Shown in pieces: positions 15,044 through 24,543 of a stretch of DNA of 64,000 bases. The translations under genes were made by a program, and so were the position numbers. The notes beneath the pieces are model-generated. The model was not told the DNA's origin, did no database searches, and saw nothing but the letters and a program-made list of their open reading frames with translations. The stretch is taken from contig NZ_FYDL01000013.1 of NCBI RefSeq assembly GCF_900187505.1, positions 1-64,000 on the forward strand, in the 5' to 3' direction. Source of the DNA: Pseudomonas sp. Irchel s3h17. Lineage in GTDB: Bacteria; Pseudomonadota; Gammaproteobacteria; Pseudomonadales; Pseudomonadaceae. Numbering within the stretch: the first letter of the stretch is position 1; every line of letters starts with the position of its first letter.

Positions 15044-17575
15044 GTGTTGAAGAAAACCCTGTTCCAGCTGCATTGGTTCTTCGGCATCAGCGCAGGCCTG
15101 GTGCTGGCCTTGATGGGCATCACCGGTGCCGCGGTGTCGTTTCAGGACGAGATCCTGCGGGCCCTCAACCCACAGGTCCTGCAGGTGGAAAAACGCCCGG
15201 CCGGTGTGCTGCCGCCCGCGGACCTGGTGGCCAGTGTCGAAGCCATCGAAGGCAAGAAAGTCGCGATGCTCTGGGTCGAAACCGACAGCGGCAACGCCGC
15301 GCGCGTGTACTTCACCCCGCCCCCCGGCGAACGCCGCGGACAGATGCGCTACTTCGACCCCTACACCGGCGAGTACAGGGGCGACGCCGTCGGCCAGGGC
15401 TTCTTCGACCTGATGCTGAAACTGCACCGTTTTCTGGCCATGGGCGACACCGGCCGACAAATCACCGGGGCCTGCACCCTGATCCTGATCTTCTTCTGCC
15501 TGTCCGGGTTGTACCTGCGCTGGCCGCGCCAGTGGCAAAGCTGGCGGGCCTGGCTGACCCTGGACTGGAAGAAAAAAGGTCGAGGCTTCAACTGGGACCT
15601 GCACTCGGTCGCCGGCACCTGGTGCTTGCTGGCGTACCTGCTGGCCGCCCTGACCGGCTTGTCCTGGTCCTATGAGTGGTACAACAAGGGTCTGAACAGA
15701 CTGCTGGCCGACGCACCGCAGAGCGAGCGCGCAGGCAAGGGGCGTGGCGCTAAACCGCCGGCAGGTCCGGCACCGGTGGCTGATTACAATGCCATCTGGA
15801 GCAGCATCTACAGCACCGCAGGCCCGGGCTTGAGCACCTATAACGTGCGCATGCCGCCAGTGGCCGGCCAACAGGCGACAGTGTTCTACCTGCTGAAGGA
15901 TTCCCCCCATGACCGGGCACTGAACCAGATCCGCCTCGACCCGGCCACCGGCGTCATCCAGCGGCATGATCGCTACAGCGACAAGAGCTTCAAGGCGCAA
16001 CTGCTGACCAGCATCTACGCGCTGCACGTCGGCAGTTACTTCGGCATCGTCGGACGGATCGTCCTGATGGTCGGCGCCGCGCTGATGCCGCTGTTTTTCA
16101 TCACCGGCTGGCTGCTGTACCTGGACCGTCGGCGCAAGAAACGCCAGGTCAAACAGGCGCGCAAAGACCTGGCGCCCACCACCGGCAATGCGCCGGCATG
16201 GCTGATCGGGTTTGCCAGCCAGAGTGGTTTTGCCGAACAACTGGCCTGGCAAACCGCCAGCCAATTGCAGGCCGCCGGGCTACCGGTCAAGGTGCAGCCC
16301 CTGGCCAGCGTGAGCGCGCAGGACTTGCGGGACTCGGGTAATGCGTTGTTCGTCGTCAGCACCTTTGGCGATGGCGAGGCCCCGGACAGTGCCCGTGGTT
16401 TCGAGCGTAAAGTGCTGGGCCGGGCAGCAACACTTGCCAGTCTCAATTACGCGATCCTTGGCCTGGGTGACCGGCAGTATCAGCACTTCTGTGGCTTCGC
16501 CAGACGCTTGCACGCGTGGCTGGCAGCGCATGGCGGCACCACGCTGTTTGCCCCGGTGGAAGTCGACAGCGGCGACCCCTACGCCCTGAGCCATTGGCAG
16601 CAACAACTCGCTCAATTGACCGGGCAAGCGCCGGTCGAGACCTGGAAAGCGCCCGGCTACACCCACTGGACCTTGAGCACCCGTGATCTGCTGAATCCCG
16701 ACAGCACGGGTTCCGAAGTCTACTTGCTGGGCCTGACCCCGCCCGACACCAGCAGTTGGCTGGCCGGCGACCTGGTGGAAGTGCTGCCACGCAATTGCCC
16801 GTGGGCGGTTGAGCACTTCCTGGACGGGCTGGGTATCCCGGGCGATACCCTGGTGCAATTCGATGGTTTGTCAAAACCCCTGGAGCAGGCGTTGGCCAGC
16901 CGCCAGTTGCCGGGCAGTCGCGCTCACCTGGTGGGCCTGCACGCTCAGGCACTGGTGGAGGCCTTGGTGCCGCTGGCCATGCGCGAGTATTCGATTGCCT
17001 CGATTGCCGCCGACGGGGTACTGGAACTGATCGTGCGCCAGGAGCGTCATGCCGATGGCAGCCTGGGCATCGGCTCTGGCTGGCTGACCGAGCACGCCGC
17101 CGTGGGTTCGTCGATCAGCCTGCGAGTCCGGCGCAACAGTGGCTTTCATCTGCCCGCCTCCCCGGTGCCGATGATTCTGCTGGGTAACGGCACGGGCCTG
17201 GCCGGTCTGCGCAGCTTGCTCAAGGCGCGGATTGCCGAAGGCCAGACCCGTAACTGGCTGCTGTTCGGCGAGCGCAATCGCGCCCATGACTACCTGTGCC
17301 GCGATGAGTTGGAAGGCTGGTTGATCGAGGGTGACCTGGAACGCCTGGACCTGGCGTTCTCACGGGATCAGGCCGAGAAAGTCTACGTGCAGGATCGCCT
17401 GCGCCAACAGGCCGTCGAGTTGCAGAAATGGTTGGCCGAGGGCGCTTCGATCTACATCTGCGGCAGCCTGCAAGGGATGGCCAGCGGGGTGGATCAGGTG
17501 CTCAACGACGTGCTGGGTACAGAAGCGGTAGAACGCTTGATCGAGCAAGGGCGCTACCGCCGCGACGTTTACTGA
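15044..17575 (+). CDS. piuB: PiuB-type PepSY membrane flavoreductase (siderophore reductase)
   Basis: This is an 843-residue three-part protein. Residues 1-370 are a PepSY-type membrane module with about four transmembrane helices (LVLALMGITGAAVSFQDEIL near 15-35; others near 135-160, 185-205 and 335-360). Residues of about 385-530 form a flavodoxin-like FMN domain (FVVSTFGDGEAPDSA, LGLGDRQYQHFCGFA). The rest is a sulfite-reductase-type FAD/NADPH domain (REYSIASI, LLGNGTGLAG, YICGSLQGMA). It probably reduces Fe(III)-siderophore imported through PiuA, drawing electrons from NADPH. It starts at GTG 15044. P. aeruginosa PA4513 is the expected counterpart. Confidence 0.85.
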   Translation: MLKKTLFQLHWFFGISAGLVLALMGITGAAVSFQDEILRALNPQVLQVEKRPAGVLPPADLVASVEAIEGKKVAMLWVETDSGNAARVYFTPPPGERRGQMRYFDPYTGEYRGDAVGQGFFDLMLKLHRFLAMGDTGRQITGACTLILIFFCLSGLYLRWPRQWQSWRAWLTLDWKKKGRGFNWDLHSVAGTWCLLAYLLAALTGLSWSYEWYNKGLNRLLADAPQSERAGKGRGAKPPAGPAPVADYNAIWSSIYSTAGPGLSTYNVRMPPVAGQQATVFYLLKDSPHDRALNQIRLDPATGVIQRHDRYSDKSFKAQLLTSIYALHVGSYFGIVGRIVLMVGAALMPLFFITGWLLYLDRRRKKRQVKQARKDLAPTTGNAPAWLIGFASQSGFAEQLAWQTASQLQAAGLPVKVQPLASVSAQDLRDSGNALFVVSTFGDGEAPDSARGFERKVLGRAATLASLNYAILGLGDRQYQHFCGFARRLHAWLAAHGGTTLFAPVEVDSGDPYALSHWQQQLAQLTGQAPVETWKAPGYTHWTLSTRDLLNPDSTGSEVYLLGLTPPDTSSWLAGDLVEVLPRNCPWAVEHFLDGLGIPGDTLVQFDGLSKPLEQALASRQLPGSRAHLVGLHAQALVEALVPLAMREYSIASIAADGVLELIVRQERHADGSLGIGSGWLTEHAAVGSSISLRVRRNSGFHLPASPVPMILLGNGTGLAGLRSLLKARIAEGQTRNWLLFGERNRAHDYLCRDELEGWLIEGDLERLDLAFSRDQAEKVYVQDRLRQQAVELQKWLAEGASIYICGSLQGMASGVDQVLNDVLGTEAVERLIEQGRYRRDVY

Positions 17576-17623
17576 CACTCGCCGGGCGTCGTCAAAGGGG
17601 GGCGTCCGGTGAATCCCGACTGT

Positions 17624-18562
17624 TCATTTTTCATCCAAGCCATAGTTAACCCGGATCTTCATGAAGTCTGACCACTCTCCCAAGCGCTCGGACCTCGATC
17701 GAAGGGCAACCAGCACCTCGACCACCAACTCGCAAGCTAACAACAGTGCAGAGAATCTCGACATGGGCGTGATCGTAGAGAACCTCTTTATCACCTCCCG
17801 AAGAAAATACTGAACCCGGTACAAGAGGTCGCCAAGATTGAATAAGGCGGAAGAGGTCGAGGTGTAAACACCCGCCAATCGGTCCAGTTCAGCGCCTATC
17901 TTCAGGTCGAGCGCCGAGCCGCCCAGTGAAACAGTCACAGTCCCTCGTCCATGGAAATTGAACCAGTAGTGATCCGCGCCTCCCAACACGACAGGGCGGA
18001 ATCGAAAAGCGTCACTCTCTCTGGCCTTCAGAACATTGACAAACAGCGTGTGAATATCCTGACCAAGCAGACTCACCACACTGGAGAATGCTTCCACAAC
18101 GGACAGCGCCTTAGTGCACATCAGAACCAACTGATCTATGACACCGTTCACCTCGTATTTCCGGCAAATGGCAATATCAGGTTCTGCAAACTCGAAAGAA
18201 TCGCAACTCATTGCAATCAAGGGAAAGCGCCGGTCAGCCGGAGCAAGGAGCCAGGCTCGACGACAGGCAGCATGAAACACCTCCACCCTGTCGACACAGT
18301 CGAGAATGCCCTCACTCAAGACACCCGCCGTATGCTGAACGTAAATACACCGATCAAGATTCGTTTTCGCCACGCCGCTGAGATCTTTGGCGCACTGTTC
18401 CAACACCAAGGTGACCTCTGGCCCGGGATTGACCAATATCTCCCTATCCCCCACTAGCGACAAGAACTTATGATAGTTTCGGATAGCGACAAAATCCTCA
18501 CGCCCAAACAAAAGCACATCCATGGCTTGAATCCGAAAAATTGAAGTTCCGTAAAAAGTCAC
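17624..18562 (-). CDS. Unknown protein downstream of the XaxAB-like gene
   Basis: This frame of 312 codons starts at GTG 18562; ATG 18523 (MDVLLFGREDF) is an equally possible start. No signal peptide or clear membrane segment is visible. The middle is rich in short beta-like stretches (RFRPVVLGGADHYWFNFHG, GTVTVSLGGSALDLKIG). The C-terminal part is likely helical (LLYRVQYFLREVIKRF, LLACELVVEVLVALRSR). It begins 52 bases after the toxin-like gene on the same strand and shares its lower GC content, so the two probably form one operon. I recognise no family; an accessory, immunity or export role is only a guess from position. Confidence 0.65.
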   Translation of the reverse strand: MTFYGTSIFRIQAMDVLLFGREDFVAIRNYHKFLSLVGDREILVNPGPEVTLVLEQCAKDLSGVAKTNLDRCIYVQHTAGVLSEGILDCVDRVEVFHAACRRAWLLAPADRRFPLIAMSCDSFEFAEPDIAICRKYEVNGVIDQLVLMCTKALSVVEAFSSVVSLLGQDIHTLFVNVLKARESDAFRFRPVVLGGADHYWFNFHGRGTVTVSLGGSALDLKIGAELDRLAGVYTSTSSALFNLGDLLYRVQYFLREVIKRFSTITPMSRFSALLLACELVVEVLVALRSRSERLGEWSDFMKIRVNYGLDEK

Positions 18563-18614
18563 GCTTCATGATGCATGCTGCGCGACTTATATCCGTGTGC
18601 TGACATGACTATAG

Positions 18615-20864
18615 TTACAGATAGGTTATCGGATCAAGAAACCTTACAAAGGTCCCAGCTTCTTGTATGAAACCCGCGACCTGCTCCTGTAGCCCATTGG
18701 ACTTATGCCCTGTCACAGCCGTCAGAAACTGGTTAACCGCGCCTGTGGCCACCGCATACTCTACGGCATACAGTTTTCGCTGATCATCCATAGCATGAAA
18801 GGCTTTAATCAGTTCCACTTTGTCGTTGAGGGTACGCCCTTTTCTTTTTTCAACGATTATTTCATTATGAACTTCTTCGACAAGCGTCCGCAGCGCATGA
18901 CTTTCCTTGATCATCAGCACAAACGAAATGCCCTTGGCTGCCCCTTCCAGATCTCGCTTCATTTTCTCGATCGCGGCCATCACCAATTGAACTTGCGTGG
19001 GCGTCGCCCCCAACTCTTCCACCTTATCAACGGTAAGTTCAACAGACTTGAACGCTTCTGAAAGCCCAATTTTGTTAAGCTCATCCACCGCTTCTGAAAT
19101 GACTTTCAATTTCTTCCCAGGCTCAACCAAGCTGTCTTCCAAGCGGGTTAGCGCTGCAGCATGATCGGTCAAATCGGTATTGAGTGTCTCCATGAACCCA
19201 GTTGTTACACTCTGATCGAAAGGCTCGCTAATAGCGATCAAGCGATGACCCAGCCTGATCGACATGCTGAGTGCTGTTTCGTGTGCTTGCGCCAATAGTT
19301 CGACCTGTTCGCCGTGAATATCCTCAATCTCATCGGATCCATCAGCCAACTCCTGATTGAGCGCGGCCAACTGAGCGACTCGCGATTTAAGATCAAGTTT
19401 TGTAGTCAGCGCCAACTCTGCCAAATCACGAAAGCTGCCGTTAGCCTCGCCCAGCATTCGTTCAAATGTACTATTGACCGCGGGCAAATAGTTGCTTTTG
19501 AGGAAATACATTTTGGCTTTGACAGCCTCATCGCCCAGCAAAGTACTGCAACTACGCAGTGTATCGGTCTTCAGTTCCGGATACTTCTCAGCTTGCAACA
19601 GCGTTCTCATACGGTTCACTCCTTGAATACCATATTCGGCTTTAAACTCTTCGTCGGCCTCCTTGAACAGCTCCACCAACGCATCAGCGTTCTGATGAAT
19701 CTCTGTCCACGGCGCTGCCACCAGCCTGAACTGAGTCATAAACTGCCTCAATTTGACTGCGTCCTCCATTTTCGTGATCGCTGTAGCGGACTGATTCGTA
19801 TAGTCATGGAGCACATTCCAGACATGAATCAGATTCTTTGTAGCGACATCCGCCTCGACCGCAACGATTGTCAGGTTTTGCATATCTGACCTTACCCGCT
19901 GAAGTGAACCCAGTGTTTTATTCTTGCTGGCGAGTCGCTTGATCGCTTCATTTTGCACGTCACTCAGGCTATTGCGCTCGGCACGAACTATTTCAGCTTC
20001 GACACCGTAATAAATGGCAACGCCCAGCCCCACAAGCGAAAATGATGAGACTGCCGTCAACGACTGATTGACCAGCGCCTTGTACTGAGCATTCAATTCA
20101 TCAATGCGGGCCGTGCGCCGTTCAATCTCTTCATTAAGCGCGCCGATATCAGCAGCGTATGTATTGTGCGACACAAAAGCTGTCAGCAACTTGATCTCGG
20201 GGGTTATCCTTTCACGAAGCTCTATACCGAAATTATCCAAACTCTTTTTTATACCGATGACATCTTCCAAGTACTCCCTGACCTGGGTAGAGATCAAGTC
20301 CAGTGCATCCCCCAAGTCAGATACAGTCTCGGCATCCAACACCAATCCCGGGAATCCATGCCCTTCCTTCAGCTCCCACTCTCGCAGTTGCTCATAGGTA
20401 GCAATATTATGTGTTTCCAGCCTGTTCGCTGCACGGACATCACTGTAGATTTCCTCCACAGTCCTGCTGTAAACGGCCATATTCAAACCAAACAGTCTCA
20501 AGTGAGTACCGGTGAGCATGATACGCGCACGCAACGGCTGCCACTGTCTGGCATGGCTGTATACTTTTTTGAATGTCGCCAGAAAATCTTCTGGTCGAAA
20601 CCCGTCCCCACCGCTATCCAGCGCTCCGAAGTTCAGATAATGGTTGACGTCCATCATATGTTGCGGAAGTGCCAACCCGGCAGCTTCATATTTGCGCAGA
20701 TCAATGATCTGTTTTTTTGTCAGCAGCAACCCGGCCGGACGAACAACATCGTTCGACGATCCGTTCGACAGTGAAACCATTGTTTTTGGAACCACCGCAG
20801 CAAGCCCGGCAACCTCCTCGGCAGTTTTATCTTTTAATGATGCCTCCCACAACTGCGCTTCCAT
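18615..20864 (-). CDS. Alpha-xenorhabdolysin-like pore-forming toxin, apparent XaxA-XaxB fusion
   Basis: This is a 749-residue, mostly helical protein without a signal peptide. Residues 1-411 resemble a complete XaxA/YaxA subunit: LTKKQIIDLRKYEAAGLALP (49-67), coiled-coil helices at 185-265, one hydrophobic hairpin TAVSSFSLVGLGVAIYYGVE (270-289) followed by AEIVRAERN, and the subunit A tail WNVLHDYTNQSA...FRLVAAPW (349-386). Residues of about 420-749 look like a XaxB/YaxB subunit, beginning YPELKTDTLRSCSTLL with LKSNYLPAVNSTF, then long coiled coils and a weak hydrophobic stretch near 644-652. The normal system is two separate proteins of about 400 and 340 residues. An AAGGAG site precedes the ATG. 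GC is about 50 percent, well below the flanks. Family assignment is from memory of motif patterns. Confidence 0.7.
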   Translation of the reverse strand: MEAQLWEASLKDKTAEEVAGLAAVVPKTMVSLSNGSSNDVVRPAGLLLTKKQIIDLRKYEAAGLALPQHMMDVNHYLNFGALDSGGDGFRPEDFLATFKKVYSHARQWQPLRARIMLTGTHLRLFGLNMAVYSRTVEEIYSDVRAANRLETHNIATYEQLREWELKEGHGFPGLVLDAETVSDLGDALDLISTQVREYLEDVIGIKKSLDNFGIELRERITPEIKLLTAFVSHNTYAADIGALNEEIERRTARIDELNAQYKALVNQSLTAVSSFSLVGLGVAIYYGVEAEIVRAERNSLSDVQNEAIKRLASKNKTLGSLQRVRSDMQNLTIVAVEADVATKNLIHVWNVLHDYTNQSATAITKMEDAVKLRQFMTQFRLVAAPWTEIHQNADALVELFKEADEEFKAEYGIQGVNRMRTLLQAEKYPELKTDTLRSCSTLLGDEAVKAKMYFLKSNYLPAVNSTFERMLGEANGSFRDLAELALTTKLDLKSRVAQLAALNQELADGSDEIEDIHGEQVELLAQAHETALSMSIRLGHRLIAISEPFDQSVTTGFMETLNTDLTDHAAALTRLEDSLVEPGKKLKVISEAVDELNKIGLSEAFKSVELTVDKVEELGATPTQVQLVMAAIEKMKRDLEGAAKGISFVLMIKESHALRTLVEEVHNEIIVEKRKGRTLNDKVELIKAFHAMDDQRKLYAVEYAVATGAVNQFLTAVTGHKSNGLQEQVAGFIQEAGTFVRFLDPITYL

Positions 20865-21064
20865 AACAACTCCTTTTGATATTTAAAGCCTTCCATCGGC
20901 CAGATCATGTCAAACAGGCGCACTATAGAGTCCCGCCTGTAAAACATATCAATCAAAAGACTAAACGGCAGCCGCAACTTTGAGCAAGACTGAAAAAATC
21001 TCTTTTGTATGGATTTATTCCCGCAAGCACGCCCCAGTAACAAAACGCTTTAGTCCTGCCCCAC

Positions 21065-22606
21065 TTACACTGGTTGCAACTTCTGCTCAAACACCCCCAC
21101 CCCATCCAGATCGCGCAGCACCACGCTCATCTCCCCCGTCAGCCCATCGATGTTCACCTCGCCAAAGAACTGAAAACCGGCAAAGGGTGAAGTGTTCTGC
21201 GCAGGTGGCGCTTTCTCGAACACCACTTGCGGGCCGAAGGTTTTATCCAGCGGGTTGGGTCCGAAGCTGCCAGCGTTCAAAGGCCCGGCGACGAACTCCC
21301 AGAACGGTTCGAAGTCCTGAAAGGCAGCGCGATCCGGGTGGTAATGGTGCGCAGCGCAGTAATGCACATCGGCCGTCAGCCAGACAACGTTGCGCACGGT
21401 CTGCGCCCTCAAGAACCCCAGCAGTTCCGCGATTTCCAGCTCACGGCCCTGAGCCGGGCCGGGGTCACCGTTGGCCACCGCTTCCCAGCGCGGTACACCG
21501 GGGCTCACTTCGCCGTCCGGTATGCCAAGGCCAATCGGCATATCGGCGGCGATGACTTTCCACTGTGCGCCGGACTGCTTCAGCTCACGCTTGAGCCAGT
21601 CCAGTTGCTCACGCCCCAGGAAAGGTTTCTCTGCGCCCAGGTTGTCATCGTTGGGCCCGCGATAGCTGCGCATGTCCAGCACGAACACGTCCAGCAGCGG
21701 TCCGTAACCCAACTTGCGGTAGATGCGCCCGCCGTTGTCGGCCGCTTGCAAGCGCATCGGCGCATATTCGAGCCAAGCTTGTCGCGCCCGACCGACCAGG
21801 CTGTGGATATCTTTATCTCTGTAGCGCTCGTCCAGCAACTTGCCCGGCGACCAGTTGTTGACCACTTCGTGGTCGTCCCACTGCCAGATCTGCGGCACTT
21901 CAGCGTTGAAGCGACGAATGTTTTCGTCCATCAGGTTGTAGCGATAATTGCCGCGATACTCATCGAGGGTTTCAGCGACTTTGCTCTTCGCCTCGCTGGT
22001 GATGTTGCGCCACACCCGGCCGCTTTCGGTGGTCAGTTGCGCCGGCACCGGGCCGTCGGCGTAGATGGTATCGCCGCTGTGGATGAAGAAGTCCGGCAGG
22101 CGCAAACGCATGGCCTCGTAGATACGCATGCCGCCGATGTCCGGGTTGATGCCGAAGCCCTGGCCGACAGTGTCACCGCTCCAGACAAAGCGGATATCCC
22201 GACGACTCTGCGGCACGCTGCGCAGGTGACCGAACCAGGGCTCGCTGGCCACACCGGTCCGGGCGTCTTCGAAGGACACGCGGTAGAAAATCGCCTGGTC
22301 GGCGGGCAGTCCGGTCAACTCGACGCGCGCCGTGAAATCGGTGCGGGCGTCGGCCAGGGGCGAGACGAACCGGCGAGGGTTGTTGAACAGACTGCGGGTG
22401 TCCCACTCGACGACCATTCGCGCCGGACGATCGCTGCGGCTCCAGATCATTGCCCGGTCGCCCAACAAGTCACCGGACTGTACGCCGTCGGTCAGTTGCG
22501 GACGCTCCTTGACCGACGCGATGACCGCCGGAGCCAGGCCAGGCAACAACAGCCCGGCGCCAACGGCTTGCATGACTCGACGACGTCCCGGGTCGAATTC
22601 GCTCAT
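21065..22606 (-). CDS. phoD: Alkaline phosphatase/phosphodiesterase PhoD, Tat-exported
   Basis: This is a 513-residue PhoD-type enzyme that cleaves phosphate mono- and diesters in the periplasm or outside the cell. The N-terminus has a twin-arginine start (GRRRVMQAVGAGLLLPGLAPAVIA), suiting a folded metalloenzyme. Metal and active-site motifs are WSGDTVGQG, HSGDTIYADG and WDDHEVVNNW. It starts at ATG 22606 with GGGAGAA seven bases upstream. It stands alone between the toxin-like insertion and the fructose PTS; no Pho box was recognised upstream. Confidence 0.88.
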   Translation of the reverse strand: MSEFDPGRRRVMQAVGAGLLLPGLAPAVIASVKERPQLTDGVQSGDLLGDRAMIWSRSDRPARMVVEWDTRSLFNNPRRFVSPLADARTDFTARVELTGLPADQAIFYRVSFEDARTGVASEPWFGHLRSVPQSRRDIRFVWSGDTVGQGFGINPDIGGMRIYEAMRLRLPDFFIHSGDTIYADGPVPAQLTTESGRVWRNITSEAKSKVAETLDEYRGNYRYNLMDENIRRFNAEVPQIWQWDDHEVVNNWSPGKLLDERYRDKDIHSLVGRARQAWLEYAPMRLQAADNGGRIYRKLGYGPLLDVFVLDMRSYRGPNDDNLGAEKPFLGREQLDWLKRELKQSGAQWKVIAADMPIGLGIPDGEVSPGVPRWEAVANGDPGPAQGRELEIAELLGFLRAQTVRNVVWLTADVHYCAAHHYHPDRAAFQDFEPFWEFVAGPLNAGSFGPNPLDKTFGPQVVFEKAPPAQNTSPFAGFQFFGEVNIDGLTGEMSVVLRDLDGVGVFEQKLQPV

Positions 22607-22672
22607 GGTGTTCTCCCTGAAAAGGGAAACTTAAGCATGCCCGAATGAAACCGTTGTGACAGGCACACATCT

Positions 22673-22765
22673 CTGTGGCGAGAGCGCTTGCTCCCGTTGG
22701 ACTACGCAGTAGTCCCCTTGGGGGCCGCTTCGCAACCCAGCGGGAGCAAGCTCCCTCGCCACGGG
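22673..22765. repeat. REPIN between phoD and fruA
   Basis: CTGTGGCGAGAGCGCTTGCT on the left faces CGGGAGCAAGCTCCCTCGCC on the right, with the usual GTAGTCC spacer hairpin. The left core has diverged. Confidence 0.85.
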
Positions 22766-22795
22766 TCCATGGCAGCCGCCGAAAGCGCCGACAGA

Positions 22796-24532
22796 TCAGG
22801 CCTTGGCGGGCTCCAGCGCCAGCTCGGTCACTTCCGGGCGCTTGACCACGGCATAGACCACCGCGGTCAGCAGACTGCCGGCGACAATCGCCAGCAGATA
22901 CAACAGCGCGTGATTGATCGCGTTGGGGATCAACATCACGAACAACCCACCGTGGGGCGCCATCAGCTTGCAGCCGAAGTACATCGACAGCGCTCCGGTC
23001 AGCGCGCCGCCGGCAATGCTTGCCGGAATCACCCGCAACGGGTCCTTGGCGGCAAACGGAATCGCCCCTTCGGAAATAAAGCACAGCCCCAGCACCAGCG
23101 CTGCCTTACCGGCCTCGCGCTCGGTCTGGGCGAACTTGCGTCGGGCGATGAAGGTGGCAATGCCCAGGCCGATCGGCGGCACCATGCCGGCGGCCATGGT
23201 CGCGGCCATCGGTGCATAACTTTGCGAGGCCAGCAGCCCCACCGAGAACGCATACGCCGCCTTGTTGATCGGCCCGCCGAGGTCGACACACATCATCGCG
23301 CCCAGCAACACACCCAGCAGAATCGCATTGGTGGTGCCCATGCTGTCGAGGAAGTGCGTGAGCCCGGCCAGCACCCCGGCCACCGGTTTGCCGACCACGT
23401 AAATCATGATCAGGCCGGTAAACAGGCTGGCCAGCAAGGGGATGATCAGAATCGGCTTCAACGCTTCCAGGCTTTGCGGCAAACGTGCATAACGATTGAT
23501 CGCCTGGGCCGCGTAACCGGCGATGAAGCCGGCAATGATCCCACCGATAAAACCGGCCCCCAGGGTACTGGCCAGCAGACCGCCGATCATCCCCGGCGCC
23601 AGGCCCGGACGGTCGGCAATCGAGTAGGCGATGTAACCGGCCAGCAACGGCACCATCAACTTGAATGCGGTGTCGCCGCCGATCTGCATCAGTGCCGCGG
23701 CAAGCGTGCCCTCTTCCTTGAACGCAGTGATGCCGAACACAAACGACAGGGCAATCATCAAACCACCGGCCACCACCATGGGCAGCATGAACGACACCCC
23801 CGTCAGCAGGTGTTTGTAGACACCGGTCTTCTCTTGAGCGGCCGGCCCCCTGGAACCGCTTGAGGCCGCTTCCTGCTTGCCTTCCGCCAGGGCCTTGTTC
23901 AGCGTCGCTTCGGCGTGCTTGAGGGCAATGCCGGTACCGCAGCGGTAGATTTTCTTGCCGGCGAAACGCTCGGTGGCGACTTCAATGTCCGCCGCCAGCA
24001 GCACCACATCGGCATCGCTGATGGCTTGCGCGCTCAACGGATTGCGCGCGCCGACCGAGCCCTGGGTCTCTACCTGCAGGTCATAGCCCAAGCGTTTGGC
24101 CGCTTGCTGCAGGGCCTCGGCGGCCATGAAGGTATGGGCCACGCCTGTCGGGCAAGCCGTGACCGCCACCAGGCGCGGGGCCGCCTGGCGGGGCGCCAGC
24201 GACTCAGCCGCCGGCGGGGCGACGTAGACCTGGGCCTCTGAAGCGCCACGGCGCAGCACCGCGTCGACGTCCTGCAAGGCCTGGGACGGTGTGCTCTGAA
24301 ACACGCGCTTACCGACAAACCGCGACATGTCCAGCGGACCGGTGCTAACCAGCAACACCCACTCGGCCTCCTCAAGGATCGCGGCGGACAACTGGCGCTC
24401 CGGGTGTGCCGGGTCATGCACTTCGACACTGGTGCTCCAGCCCTGGCGCTGCGCCGCCGCCTCCAGTAACCGGGCGCACAGCACACTGGTGACCATGCCA
24501 TTGGGGCAGGCCGTAACGATGGCTAACTTCAT
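22796..24532 (-). CDS. fruA: Fructose PTS transporter, EIIB'BC
   Basis: This is a 578-residue inner-membrane permease that takes up fructose and makes fructose 1-phosphate. Two EIIB-like domains come first: residues 1-100 (VTACPNGMVTSVL) and about 120-220, the second with the phosphocysteine motif VTACPTGVAHTFMAAEAL. The EIIC domain follows from about 240 with eight or more membrane segments (FMLPMVVAGGLMIAL and so on). It starts 11 bases after the fruK stop and is the last gene of fruB-fruK-fruA. Phosphate comes from FruB. Confidence 0.93.
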   Translation of the reverse strand: MKLAIVTACPNGMVTSVLCARLLEAAAQRQGWSTSVEVHDPAHPERQLSAAILEEAEWVLLVSTGPLDMSRFVGKRVFQSTPSQALQDVDAVLRRGASEAQVYVAPPAAESLAPRQAAPRLVAVTACPTGVAHTFMAAEALQQAAKRLGYDLQVETQGSVGARNPLSAQAISDADVVLLAADIEVATERFAGKKIYRCGTGIALKHAEATLNKALAEGKQEAASSGSRGPAAQEKTGVYKHLLTGVSFMLPMVVAGGLMIALSFVFGITAFKEEGTLAAALMQIGGDTAFKLMVPLLAGYIAYSIADRPGLAPGMIGGLLASTLGAGFIGGIIAGFIAGYAAQAINRYARLPQSLEALKPILIIPLLASLFTGLIMIYVVGKPVAGVLAGLTHFLDSMGTTNAILLGVLLGAMMCVDLGGPINKAAYAFSVGLLASQSYAPMAATMAAGMVPPIGLGIATFIARRKFAQTEREAGKAALVLGLCFISEGAIPFAAKDPLRVIPASIAGGALTGALSMYFGCKLMAPHGGLFVMLIPNAINHALLYLLAIVAGSLLTAVVYAVVKRPEVTELALEPAKA

Positions 24533-24543
24533 GACCTACCCTC

